From Cardiocondyla obscurior (Eukaryota; Arthropoda; Insecta; Hymenoptera; Formicidae), in contig NC_091884.1 in NCBI RefSeq assembly GCF_019399895.1, positions 1,862,501 through 1,926,500 of the forward strand: DNA of 64,000 bases. Reading direction: 5' to 3'. Position 1 is the stretch's first letter. Each line of letters begins with the position of its first letter. The position numbers and the translations under genes were made by a program. The notes under the pieces are model-generated. The model saw only the letters and a program-made list of their open reading frames with translations, made no database searches and was not told the origin of the DNA. This document shows positions 25,933-38,490 of this stretch, piece after piece.

Positions 25933-27247
25933 CTTGAAAAAGAAAAAAAAAAAAAATCGGATAGCCAGGCGCGGATGATAATACACGCGAAAAATTTAAT
26001 TTCCACATAACTGGCGAACGCTTATCCATCCGTTTCACTGGTTTTTCCCTCCCCCGAATCCACCCCGCGCTTTCGCCCTTCCTGCCGAGGACGCACAGTC
26101 CCTCACCGACGAAATATTAAAGGGACCGTTCGTCAAACGCGGGCATGCATCGCAAAACAATTCAGGCCGCGCGTAGACGAAACTTTATTACGTTATCGCG
26201 CTTCAATTACTGTCTCGTTATCGTTCGCGATCGCGCGGATAATTACACCCGTTCGCGAGCCGGCGTGGCCCGCTTAGTTAACGTCATTTGCGATAAATCA
26301 TTCGCGTGTCGCGCGATACTTACAATGCCATTGGCGTAGGAGAGGGGGAGAAAAAAAAAAGAAAGAGAGAAGTAGGATTATCGCGATATTTATTATCGCA
26401 AGAGTGCAATTTAACTTTCGCACGAGCCGCAGTTAGGTACTGAAGACTAACGACCGATGTTTGTTTTATTCATTATTGCCGATTTTTTTAAATTGAGACT
26501 CGTCTCCTCGCGGTCTCATTTGCCCGGTGACCGTAACTGAAAAGTTAATAACTTCTTTTTTTTTTTGTTGTTTGAAAGCTATGAAAAGCCGCATCGTAAA
26601 TATAATGATTGCGTACGTACTTCGTGAATGTTCTTTTAGATCAGCTTTGTAACTTTCACGTTAATATTTCAAGCAGGTCAAGTATTTACTATTTATTCTT
26701 TTTTTTTTCTTTTTTTTAATAGAAATTTTTGTGATAATTTTTAGTTTGAAATTTGTTGGCATACGTTGAGCGTAATGAGCGTTAACAGAAATGAACTCGT
26801 TGAAATAAAGAAAGCGCGCAAATTTAAGTTTTAAAGAAAATAGAAGAGGGGGGAGGAGGGAGGGGGTTTATCACGTATAAATGAAACGCGAAGCAGAAGC
26901 TTTCAAATTACGATGATTTTGTTTCGTTCAAATGAAAATACACATTCTACTTTGCATTAATTTCGCCTCTATAATCTTAGCCCAGGGAAAGCATTTGCGT
27001 TCGGCTTTATTAGCTTTGACTCTCCTACTTTCTGGCATAAGGGCTGATAGCTTATCCGCGGGATTATCTGATGTATAAAAGCCAGCTATACGTGCTGCAG
27101 AAACGATGATGGCACAACGTGCCGTATAACGAAAGGACCGAGTAATACGCCCGCCCGCGCATTGTTGCGGTTATCCACAGCGCGATTGCTTTGCAATCCA
27201 TGCGCCACGGCATTAACGAACGCTCACTTACGTTGTTTGATAAGAAA

Positions 27248-27293
27248 GTAAAGCAGTATTGATAATTAAAGTGAAGCAGTATTAATAATTAAA
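27248..27293. repeat. 23-bp tandem duplication
   Basis: Two adjacent 23-bp units (GTAAAGCAGTATTGATAATT-type, then GTGAAGCAGTATTAATAATT-type), 21 of 23 bases identical. A local intronic duplication of no evident function. Confidence 0.8.
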
Positions 27294-30200
27294 GAGTAAT
27301 ATAATTGCGCGGTGACTGAAGTGATATCTTAAATCACAGGCTCGCAAAAAAAAAAAAAAAGTATCCTGCGTTGGCAATCTGGCGGGTTAAATAATAATTC
27401 CTAAGACTGTCCTAATTAGTTTGTTAGCGCAGAGTTTTTTTTTTGTAGGCTTGCGTAATAATAAGAATATTTTTTATATTATTTGAGATAAATGTTTTTT
27501 TGTACTCTATATATTTTATAAAGAATTTGAGAATCCTTCAATTTTTTTTATTTTTGTACTGGGTTTATTGAATTTACGAGCGAAGAAAGAACGTAGTCCA
27601 GTTTTATGATGAATTCTTTCTTTTTTTTTTTTTTTTCTTTCTCGTTTGTGTACATAGACAAGCAAAATAATTGTATGGACAATCGCGACATGTTTTAATC
27701 ATCAGGTTTCTACGTCGATTGCGGCGACGGGGAGGGAAAAAAAAAAAAATCTTGCGCTCATTGAACGACGAAACAATTTGCTTCAATTGGTGATTTTTCT
27801 CGGGCGAAGTACAAGTTGAAGAAAATTCATTAGCATGCATTACCAATTCAATAGCCAAAGGTTTTTATTCGCATATATTACGGTACGTTTAGTTCATTAA
27901 GATGTTGCATGCACATTGTCGAAAACACTACTGTTTTATCAGTCAATAAATAAAAAGGTACTGCGACGATTGTCAATTGCAATGTACGTTGAACCTTAAA
28001 TTCTCCGGCAGATTTTGTTTAATATTCTCGTTCGAAGATAATTACTTTTCTCTATCGCGAATAAAAAGAAAAAAAAACCGTTGTCACGAAGTACTTTTCA
28101 AGGTACGCGACTATAATTCTTTATTTAAAATTGTTTAAATATTAATCAACGCAGGTTAACTTTCCTCATAAGCATTTATATACATTACAAACTTTTGAAT
28201 AACATCTCGCGTTCTCGTTAGGTATCGTACTCAAACGATGATGTGTAACGCAAAGTCTTAAAAGTCAACAGAACGGTAGGAAAAATTCCGAGCTGAAAGC
28301 TCGAATAACACGCAAAGCGGCAGCCAATTTCGAGGAAAGAAGGTAATGCGAGTCTTAAAATAACGGCTTTGATATTCTAAAATTACCCGGCGGAACCGTT
28401 ATCGTCGGTCACAATTTCAAAAAAATGTCTAATTTATCGGTTCGCGACGGTGGTAAATCACTTCCACTTAGTCTGACCAGAACGGCCCGTATCTACTGTG
28501 TGTTTTATATGCCTCATTCATCCTCGAACGCAATCGCGTGGGCGAATGAAAAACACAGACACGTATACACCGCGTCTTTTACAGACGGGTCTTTTTCATA
28601 CGCCGTATGCTTCAAGAAGAACATCGCATTTTTCTTCGCTATCTCGTTCGTCGCACCTTTGGACTGAAGAAGAGAAGAGCCGAGAAAATATTCTTCTAAA
28701 GTGCGTTGTCACGTCTACATATTTTACACGTCGCGAAATATATCGGATTACAACTAGAGCAAATATTCGTTCCTTCCAAGATTTCGATTATTTCGATGTT
28801 TTGGATTTAATTTGATATCACGTCGAATAAAATTCAACGGAGTAAGAGAAAGAGAAAAAGTAAACGGAATATCAATCGGTCTTTAAGCTTCCAAAGTATA
28901 TAGTTAATTTTGCATTTTTTATCTCATTAAAAAAAAAGAAAACTTATTTTATACTGAACTGTAAAAAAATTTGCAATTTTTACAGCCGTGCAATATCATG
29001 TATAATTTTACGAACGTTTCTCACCAGCAGAGGAAAAAAAAAGAAAGAAAGGGAAATCCCGATTTTATCGCTAATTAAAAAAAAAAGTCAACCTGATCGC
29101 GCCGACGTTGACGAACTTATTGTCCCGATCAATTCCTCATTAAGTTGTCGGGCAAATGCTCGTTGTCATTTCGAGGTCAGAATCGACGCGTCCTAATTTC
29201 TGGCCATCCATCCAGAAGTTCAATCGCATCGGGGTATCGGCGCAAGCCGAATGAAAAATCGAAACACCTGAGTGACTTCGCGTGACGGGAATGGAACGCG
29301 GAACACGTCGCTTCGAAAATCACCCGTCGCGAACGACTGAAACGTAAAGGCCGGGGAAGGTCGACGAGGGGGAGGGAGTGCCCTGCGGAGAGCCTCGAAG
29401 AATATACACTATCTGTCGGATACTCGACGGTCACCTCATACCCGAGAGATGGGTCGGGAGAGCTGGTGAATAGTAATCTGCGCAGAGAGCGCGCGCTACC
29501 TTATAAAGCAAAGACCCACCCGCGTTGCGGGATGACGTGTGCCATTTCTATGCAAACTACATGTATGTATGCAGGTGGCGGCGCCGGGCTACACGTTTAA
29601 GGCGGCGGATAGGCAGACGTAATGCCCTGATGCAGGCTAGCATTTCGGTTACTGTTATACATACGGCTCCTCCTCGCTGTCCGAAGCCGCCGTCGCTTCC
29701 TCTTTCTCGGTTCCGTCCGGCATCCTTTTACTCACCCCCCTTTACGCTCCCGATTGACAAAACTCTCCCCGTTCGCTTCGTCTTTCTCCCTCGGCCTTTC
29801 CCCTCCCTCTCCCCCCCTTTGCGCCCCCATTTCCCGCTGCTCCCGTTTCCCCAGTTTCGCCGTTTTTACTTTTATTGCAGGTTCACGCTCAATCTCTTTC
29901 GCTTCCTTTTTGTTTTCAACTTCTTTGCCTCGCTTCGTCGTCTTACTTTGCTAACATCGATAGAACATAACTGATCGAACGACACGAAATAGAAAGGGGG
30001 AGGGAAGAAAAAGAGAGAGAAAAAAAAATATATGTACACTGTCAGACGCATGCAAGCATTTATTGATTTCCTAACAAGCGGGTGGGACTATCGCCGAAGT
30101 AAGCTACGACTTTTTGAATTTTTATCTTTGATGTAATAGCGATGATGGAAAGAAAAATTAAACCACAGATTGTTCCGAGATTGAGCCAATACGGCGTAAA

Positions 30201-33200
30201 AATTTGAGACCCCGGGCGATGTTATGCTCCATTTTTGATGGGACGACGCAAACAAAAGCGACCAAATACTAACAAACCGAGTTTGGCTTACGCACCTGAA
30301 GGGACAGAGAAAGCAGAGAGAGAGAAATGTGCGTGTACGGAGTCAGCAGGGCTAAATTACACGTTCAATAAAATAAGCGCGAGGGCATACAAAGCATACC
30401 CGTGAAGCGCTCAGTCGCACGCGCGCAGATCCTTTGTCCGCAGTCGAGCGAACGTGTTTTTCAGGAATTCGCGCATTTGGGCTACCCAATTGCTTCTGTC
30501 TGCGTATATGCATCCGCGTGCGCGGCCCACTTATCCCTTTACTATAGCGTAACGCATACCCCTTTGTTTTCTAGAGATCTCCATTATGCTTTCAAACACG
30601 GATAACCGACTGACAAGTCAAATCGCACGTAATATTGCGCAATGAGGACAAATAAAATGGAAATTCATACAATACTTTTTACTTTTTCTTTTTACTTTTT
30701 TTTTTTTTTTCTTTTTCTTTTTTTTTTTTTTGTTTCGTGATTTGATGCTTTTAAAATTCGACAAGACACGAAAATCGAAATGTACCGTAATTAATTAAAT
30801 CTTAATATATTACTGCAAAATTTATGAAATAACATAATGAAGCAGCGGAGCAGGATATTCGAAGTAATAAAATAAGCCTCTCAACTTAATATCCTCAGTT
30901 GAGTAAATAAATTGGCCCATTAATTTAATTCTTGTATTGAGGTAAAATACCGAAATAGTTTAACAATCGGCGAACATGTCGAGAACCACCTAAATCGTTT
31001 TCTATTGTAAACGCAGATTCCCTTTTTTTTCTTGCTTTTATTTATTCCTTTTTTTTTTCGCGTATAGAATTCTATTGTTTTTAGAAACGATTTTATAGAT
31101 TTGTTTTTTTAGAGATGTCCATTACGGAGTGCACAGCATTCAACTAACCGGCGAACAGTGAGCTGTGCAAAACCTTCGTACCGCTAGATTCGTGCCGGTT
31201 AATGGAAAGATTTCTATCCAGCTAGGATTGATAACGGCCGGCAGCGGTAGCCGGTTTTCATCGCCCCGGTATCTTTGAAGTGCTCAAAACGAAAAGTGAA
31301 TTCCTCAATGGCCTCCGACGCCTTCCTACACGTGTACGCAACACCCGCCGCGCAGACCCGTATTCCATAATTTACCTGATAATTTACCGCGGGGATTATT
31401 ACATGATGGATGCAGAACACGGAGTCTGCAACAATCGCGCACTCTGCATCAGCGTGGCGTTGTAATTAATTATTTTCATTCATTATGCCGCATACAATGA
31501 TGTTTGCCGGCATTAAATTAGACAACGGAGCGTTGCGTCGGCGGAAACTCCCGGCAACCGAGTACCTGATGCTTCGATCTAAATAATTCGCGCCGCTTCT
31601 GGTTAAATAAAGTGTTGAAACTTCGTTATCGTGGAACAGGTGCAACGTTCAATGTACACGAAATTGAGTAACTGACGCGATATGCGGAGGGTACGGGGGG
31701 GAGTGTAAAGCCTGTAAATAAACATTCGTACGTTGCTTACGAGCGAGATTATCGTCAGATTGCCGCGAACTACGTGCCGCGGCGGGGTTCACAAAAGGAA
31801 CAGAAGCGGGTTACAAAACTTCGAACTACCGGAGCGACGTGACCCACATAATTTTTCCGAAAATATATTTTTCCTCTCATTAAATGGCGCGCGCTTAACG
31901 AAGTTTCGGTTTAACTTCACCGTAAACTTCGCGCTTCGGAGATTAAATTTCCAGTTTATTTGCCGTTTTCTTTTTACGGGTCGGTTAAAGGACTTTCCGG
32001 AATTCGGCGTCCCTAGAAACCTCTCTTCCTCCCTCCCCCTTCCCCTCCTCCCCCCCCCAGGTATTTCAGTCGCGCTTGGATACTTTGATGAATGCGAGCG
32101 GCGGCCAAACATGCACTCGCTACTTTAAGGCTTCCAGAACTCGATTTGCCGCCACACCTGTATACAAGATAGAATCGGGATGTGAGGCGTTTAGAATGCC
32201 GAACTTTTCTATGGCCGAATCGAATCCCTCGGTGAAAAGGAGACTCACGTGAGGGAAGTAACGCGCGGCGGGGGGAATGCCTTCCTCTCGCGCGGATCAC
32301 GCGAGTTGAGCTCTCCTCCGTGCAACGTATCTGTTTTCGTGAATTAAAGATGCCCGCGCGAATGTGTTACTCGCCGTTGGTGCACGTCCCGGCCCGACGT
32401 GCACTTCCCGCCCTACGTGCTTATAACAAAGCAGCAGATTTTGCGCGGCTAGCTCTATTTCGCGGTAATAAATTTTCGATTTTATATGGAACGGCTAACG
32501 GAACGATTTTGCGCGAGTGAGTGAAGCGGGGTAAAAGAATTAAAAAGCGAAACCCTACGTCTCCTTTATTTTCCTTCGCATTCGGCGAAACGGAGAGCAT
32601 CGTAGATCAATATTTTCTCTTTTTCCCTCTCGCTTTCATCATTTATAATTTCTCTCGTTAAAAGGTACATCTATTATTTCTCGACTTTGCACGTCTTGCC
32701 AAATTTAATTGCGCATTTATATACGTGATTGTTGGATTTCTTTACTTAGAACTTATTAAAAATCTAAACCTACATATCGGATAAATAACGAAAAATTGAA
32801 TCGCGGGGTCTTTTTTTTTTTTTCTTTTTTTTTTCCCACCGGACCACAAATGTTGACAGATTTGATCCATAGTAATTCCGAGGATAACATGAATAAAGTT
32901 TTGCGAATGCGACACGAGCGGCAGCGTTTTCGTGAGCGCATCGTGTATGCGCCCCGCCACGTGCATCTCGTGTTCGTTTTCTTTCTTTTTTCGTTCCCTC
33001 CCCCCGCTTTTTTTTTTATACGGACGCGTTCGCACGGCGTAAAAGGCATGTACGTCCGTTACGTATCCATGGATTATTCAAATGAGGTCAGGACGAGAAG
33101 CAGGCACATTCGAGCACGCCATACCAGCGGCGCAGTCTCCTTGAATCGTAATCTGCTGTCGAGGGCAAACATCCTAAATCACCTGCGCTGCCCGGAAATA

Positions 33201-34009
33201 GGTCGTATCCGTGAAAATTTTAACAAAGCGCATGCGCCCTCGCGTGCATGTATATACCCGCACACATACACACGGTAGGGAGAAAAAAATTCTTTCGCGT
33301 CTTCCGCTTTTTTGGCCGCATCACAAATATCGGAAATTTCATTTATCGAAGCAGCATGGCGAGGCATGCGCTAAAATTATTCAAACAATGCGGAAAATCA
33401 CAGTCAAAATATTACTGGCGCTCGATATCGCGAGCACGCCGCCCACGTATCATGATTTAAGTAAATAAATCGTGCGATTTTTTTTTTATATTCTGGAATA
33501 AACAATTGACGTCAGTGAAAAAGTCAGCGGGCGCGGTGAAAACTGCGGCCGACGTGATAATCTAATTTTATGTTATTGCTAACCGCATATCATATCGCGA
33601 GTAATACAGATATCGCGCTTGATGGCGGATACATTTTTTTTTTATTTTTTTATTTTTTTTTTCGTTCGCCATAAACTTGGTCGGAGTATTGTACGTATGT
33701 ATATTGTATACGGCAACGAGATACGTACTATTCAAATACTGCCGCGAACCGTCGTTACGGGGATGTGCAAACTGCCCCATAACTCGCGCTGCACATTTCC
33801 CCGGTGATTTACATTGAAAGAAATGAGCGGAGCGCGCGGGATGTCTTCCTAAAAAATTTAATAACAAGGTAATTCAGAAAGGGCCCGAGCGCGTGGAAAG
33901 TAGTTTCTAATTCACGAGGGCCGGAGGTAAAGCCAAGTTCAGGCTCGGCTGCGCGTTCGTTTCCTCCTGCCTTTTATAACTTCTATTTTTCTTTGCCCTG
34001 ATAAAAAAG

Positions 34010-34025
34010 AGAGAGAGAGAGAGAG
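34010..34025. repeat. (GA)n microsatellite
   Basis: Short GA repeat about 150 bp upstream of the Dpr exon at 34177; it is outside the acceptor's own pyrimidine tract. Confidence 0.85.
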
Positions 34026-34176
34026 AAAAAAAAACGAAGTTTGCCGCCGGCGGCCAGATAGCCTCGCCCGGTAATTGCGGCGTCGTTTGTCGAGCTTTCT
34101 TCCCCTCCCTCCGCCAAGACAATCGACTTAATTAAATTACCGTGATTATACCCGCCGGTCATCTTTCTTCCCTCAG

Positions 34177-34367
34177 ATCGACGCGTGCCCTACAACATCC
34201 CGTCGGATTGGAAGGCCCTTTGGTTCAGCAATCTCGACGAGCTGCAAAGAGTGAGCGAGGCCAACGACAACAACACCGTTTCTAACGTCACGGTGCAATT
34301 GGGCGGCACCGCCTTTCTGCACTGCAAAGTTCGCAATTTGGCGGAGAGGACCGTTTCCGATGCCGAG
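34177..34367 (+). CDS. dpr12: Dpr-family Ig protein, linker and start of first Ig domain
   Basis: The 191-nt exon lies between acceptor TTTCTTCCCTCAG and donor GCCGAG|GTAAGA. It takes the single base G from the previous exon and leaves in phase 0. It encodes residues 26-89 of the joined protein: a linker (RVPYNIPSDWKALWFSNLDEL), then the first Ig strands with VTVQLGGTAFLHCKV. The cysteine in HCKV is the first of the Ig disulphide pair. NNT and NVT are potential N-glycosylation sites. VQLGGTAF.CKV followed by ISWIRRRD across the next junction is characteristic of Dpr proteins and most like Dpr12 as I remember it. The minus-strand and offset frames overlapping here are shadows. Confidence 0.9.
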
Positions 34368-36920
34368 GTAAGAAAGCAACTTACGTAGCCCTTTGCGCCG
34401 TCGCGAGGAACTTCTAAGGGAAGCGACCGATTTTCAGCGAATACGGCGAATCGAGTCGCAATCGAAGCTTTCAAGTACGGGAAAACGATTTTTCTGGGGA
34501 ATGATTATTATGCCTCTTATGGCCGACGTGAATTTTCTTTTCGACGTTCTCATTCCGCACCTTTGTGCGCGCCCCTCGGAGAGAAAAGCGGGACGGGAAA
34601 AAAATTTACGTAGCGCGTGTCGCAATTATTTATCGATCACGGAGTAAAATAATTTGATGACGCCAACTCAAACAGAATTTTCTTGAAATAATTACCCCTC
34701 GATGGGAATATTCAATTATACATATACGTATACATTTAATTACGTGATTAATTTATATCGATTTTATTAGCGAATATATTATTATTTAAATAACTCTTTT
34801 TTTTTTTCCTTTTTTTTCATATTCGGAACACGCTCTTATTTCGTTCTTTATCGTACACAATTTACGTAGGGATAATACCTGCGTATGAGGAATTATGCTA
34901 ATACCTAACGCAATAGCAGGGCGAACTTAGTACACGGTTAATCTTATCCGTGTAATCATAGAACAACTCCATACAAATTTATTCACGTACATGAACGTAA
35001 TGGCCTCCTTTCGCGCATCCACTTGGTCGCTTCGGGGTGGCAAAGGCGATCGATGATCGCGACGCATTGAACCCTGCCGAGAGCGCGGCAATCGGTACGC
35101 GATTCTATGGAAACGACGAGCTCGTATTGGATACAGATAGACGCGATAACAGCGTCCTGCCAGAGACGTCTTTATCGAGCCCCCTCGCGACTTTTCTCCG
35201 GGCGAGATCGATCTTATTCCTGATCGTTCCCATTTCGATCTGCCATCAATATTTCATAATAAGATCGAAGAATAAAGGCCGCCGCTAGAGCCGTCTCTTA
35301 TGCGCGTCACTATTGCGTCATCTTGTATTCGATGGCTTGGCAACGGTACGCTAAATCGCCCGCGGAAGCGTGCAAGATTGATGCCGGCAAAAAGCCGATG
35401 ACCGCGACAAATCCGCCCCAATTCGAAAGGACATCCTTACAACGACGGCGATTCAGTGCAAGAGCTTAAGAACTCTTCGTATAAGAGCCGAACCGACTAA
35501 GCCCGCCCGGTATCAGTCGTCATAGTCTTTTCATCATTACGGAATTTATAGAATCGGATGTCAATGATTGAGAGTCAAAAGTCCCGTTATTCAATATTGC
35601 CGATCAACAATGGTATTTCCGAACTTTCTATTTTAAACCTTCATCTCGACATCCGCCAGGATGACACATGATCGATACTTTCGCGGCGCAATCTATAGCT
35701 TATACAAAATTTAATCTTTCGTTCGAGGGAGGATTGCCTTTTTTTTTTATTTTTTTTTTTTTATTTTTTTTCCACACCGGTAACGACGTGTCTGCGTTTA
35801 TGAGGTTTATTTGAACTGCCAGTTTCGAAAGTACTTATCGGGTCGCTTAATCAATCTGTTTGCTAATATTTTGTGCAATTTAATCGTTTTGTTTAATTAC
35901 GATTCCGCGGAATTTGTAACAGAAGATATCGCGGTAACGTCGTAACATTTCATGTATTTCGCGGAACGACTCGCATTGCATTTGTGAAACGTCGAAATTT
36001 TCGGTTTTAATGAATTTTAACTGATAAACTGCAAGTTAATATAATTATATTATATTATTAACAAATGTTATTTGATCGTTAAGTAATTTGCAAACTCCGC
36101 TGATAATTTCGCATGAGGAAACAGTTCGTAAATTCATCTAATTCGATTTGGATAGCTTGTACAATAGAGGAAAATAATATTTTACAATTCTAAAATTCAA
36201 CTGAAGCGAGATTCAAAACGCAAATGCTTTTTGCAAAATTGATAAAATATACAATACACAATCGTTACGTAATCAAGTTAATATTTTACAAAAGGCTTGT
36301 TGAACCAGAAAATTAATAAATTGTTTATAAAAATAGTTAAAATTTCGTTTAAAACGAAATAAAATAAACGTAAAAAAAAAAAAAAGAAAAAAACATTTTT
36401 TATAAAAAAAACTATCTTACGCTACTAAGAAAATAAATAAAAAATATATATATCTTTTCTTTAGCACAAATAATAATATCAGTCAGAAAGTCAGTGTGCC
36501 GATTTGCCAAATAAATGTTCTACGTTCTCAAGAAAGCTACGCGATCTCCGGAAACCTATCGAAATGACAAAAAGTCACTGTCCGCAAAGTCCTCAAATGC
36601 CGCGAACGAACCTGTCGCAAATCGGCTACGTGAAATCACTCAGAAATCCCGGTGGTCGGATGATCCGCAAATTCACTTACGACGTCGTTGCTTTTAATTC
36701 AATTATTTATGACGAATTCGACGGGCCGGCCGGTACGTAACGTTCGCCTGATCCCCGGCGCGCGGCCGTAACTGCATTATCGCGTTAGCAGTCAAACCAG
36801 GAAAGATTGATGGCGACGAAAAGTCGAACACCGCGAAGTAATTTTGATAGAGCGGCCTGAGCGAATGCGAGCGCTCTCCGCGAAACCGCACACCACGCCG
36901 CTGGTACCATCTGAGAGGAT

Positions 36921-36985
36921 TCTTTTTTTTTCTCCCCTTTTTCTCCCTTTTTCTCCCTTTTTTTTCCCCCTTTTTTTTCCTTTAC
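36921..36985 (+). repeat. Polypyrimidine tract with CTCCCTTTTT repeats, ending in an acceptor-like site
   Basis: About 65 bases are purely C and T on the + strand, with tandem TTTTTCTCCC-like units. The tract runs into TTTACAG ending at 36987, which resembles a strong 3' splice site. The next 51 bases are open for 17 codons before a stop. I find no matching donor nearby, so I record the tract as a repeat rather than an exon. Confidence 0.7.
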
Positions 36986-38453
36986 AGCGAGCGAGCGTAA
37001 CAGTGGCATTGAGCGTGCATGAAAACCCGTTGCCAAGATAAAACACGAAAATTGATTATCATGCTGTTGATTTCTTATTGAAAGGGAAGCGCGCTATTTC
37101 TCTCTTCCACCCTCATTTATTCACTCTATTACTACGTCACTTTCTTACGGCGGCGATATCGATTCATGCAGCATCACCGGAGACCGATATTAATGAATTA
37201 CCCCTCGAAATTCCGATAATTAACGCGGCGCACTTTATTGGATCGGGAAAGCCACTTCGTGCTTCGAGATAAAACTTGAATTCGAAGGAACTAAATAAAT
37301 TTACGAAATGTACGCGAAGAAGTGTTTTAATATTGACCGAAGAATGGTTAATTCGATTAAAATAATTATTTAATTTATTTGCACGCGGTGACTTTCGTCG
37401 ATCGGTTTTTAAATAAGCGATCAAATTTATATTTGAAGTAGCGCGTCCATCAATACAGATTTTTCTTAATTATATAATTCATAAGTACAGATAACGAGAG
37501 AGAGCGCTTATAAGAGGCGTATGAAACGCGCGGTTCTGTAAACTAGCATAATTAGTATGAAACGCGGTTTAACGTCGAACACAAATGCGGGGAGAAGGAA
37601 ACCCCCAGTGGGATGTCTGACTTGGCGTCTTTGAGGGACAAGGGTCCTTTGTCTTGACGATCGTCGCGGTTGAATTGAAGCCATGGATTTGGTCGTCGTA
37701 ATGGTCCACTTCCGCCTTCAGACATTAATTTCGACCTCCTTGCTTGTACGCGTTGGCCAATAAATCGATAACCACAATAAGAGAGGGATCTCGTGAAAGA
37801 TTAATGTCTTAATGATATCTCTCAATTCTAACGGACGATCGACAATCTCGCGAAGGAGTTTCGCTCGATAATCACGGCGTACAACGCTATTTTTTTTTTT
37901 TGTTGTTGTTTTGTTTTTGTTTTATCGGTTATTTTTACGTTCAACAACGCCAACGCATGTGCGCTTTCTGTGGCGTAATAATATTTCACGATTAACTCCG
38001 ACCATCAGCCGGGCTGCGTGCAGTCGATACATCACAGGATTAAAAATAGCATCCCGGATATATCGACGCTTTCATAAAGTCGACCGCTAGCCGTTCCTTA
38101 AATCACATGACGTGACTTAAAAGGATGCGCATCCGCGCGAGTCACTTATCTTTGCTAACCAGTAAAAGCGGACGAATGAAAATACGCGCGGGCACGGTGA
38201 TTTATGACGGGGGGGAGGGGGAGGGAGGTGACCGAACGAGAAGATCCGTGGCGCAGCTGTTAAAACAGCCACCGCCCAAGTGTAATCTAATAATTATCAC
38301 GAGTGGCATTTAAATACGCAAAGTGCATCCGCGGCTTCCGGCGAATCGTCCGCCGGGATTTAAAATTACGCAAATGCCGCGGAGCCGCGAGAGATTTTAC
38401 ACGATTCTGGCCGGTAGCCGGAGGAAGGAAGCGCCGCCCGCAAGGATATCAGA

Positions 38454-38490
38454 ATATATATATATGTATATATATATTTATCTCTCTCTC
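38454..38490. repeat. TA / TC compound microsatellite
   Basis: Two TA blocks separated by a single G, followed by a short TC block; intronic simple repeat. Confidence 0.85.

Larger units (their letters stand above)
24961..34176 (+). other. Dpr intron 1, last part
   Basis: Intron up to the acceptor TTTCTTCCCTCAG before 34177. It contains a 23-bp tandem duplication at 27248-27293, a pyrimidine-rich block at 29680-29950, T-rich runs at 30677-30731, 32810-32834 and 33637-33662, and a GA microsatellite at 34010-34025. Frames such as 32796-33278 and 29525-29974 are driven by T- or C-rich tracts. A possible minus exon is listed separately at 25812-25932; nothing else is supported. Confidence 0.55.

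Noticed and set aside
26318..27236. Strong minus-strand donor-like GTAAGT sites near 26318 and 27231
   Set aside because: No acceptor with a pyrimidine tract at a sensible distance on the minus strand.
33507..33514. Perfect TGACGTCA (CRE-type) palindrome
   Set aside because: A single 8-mer in intron, with no cluster or promoter context.
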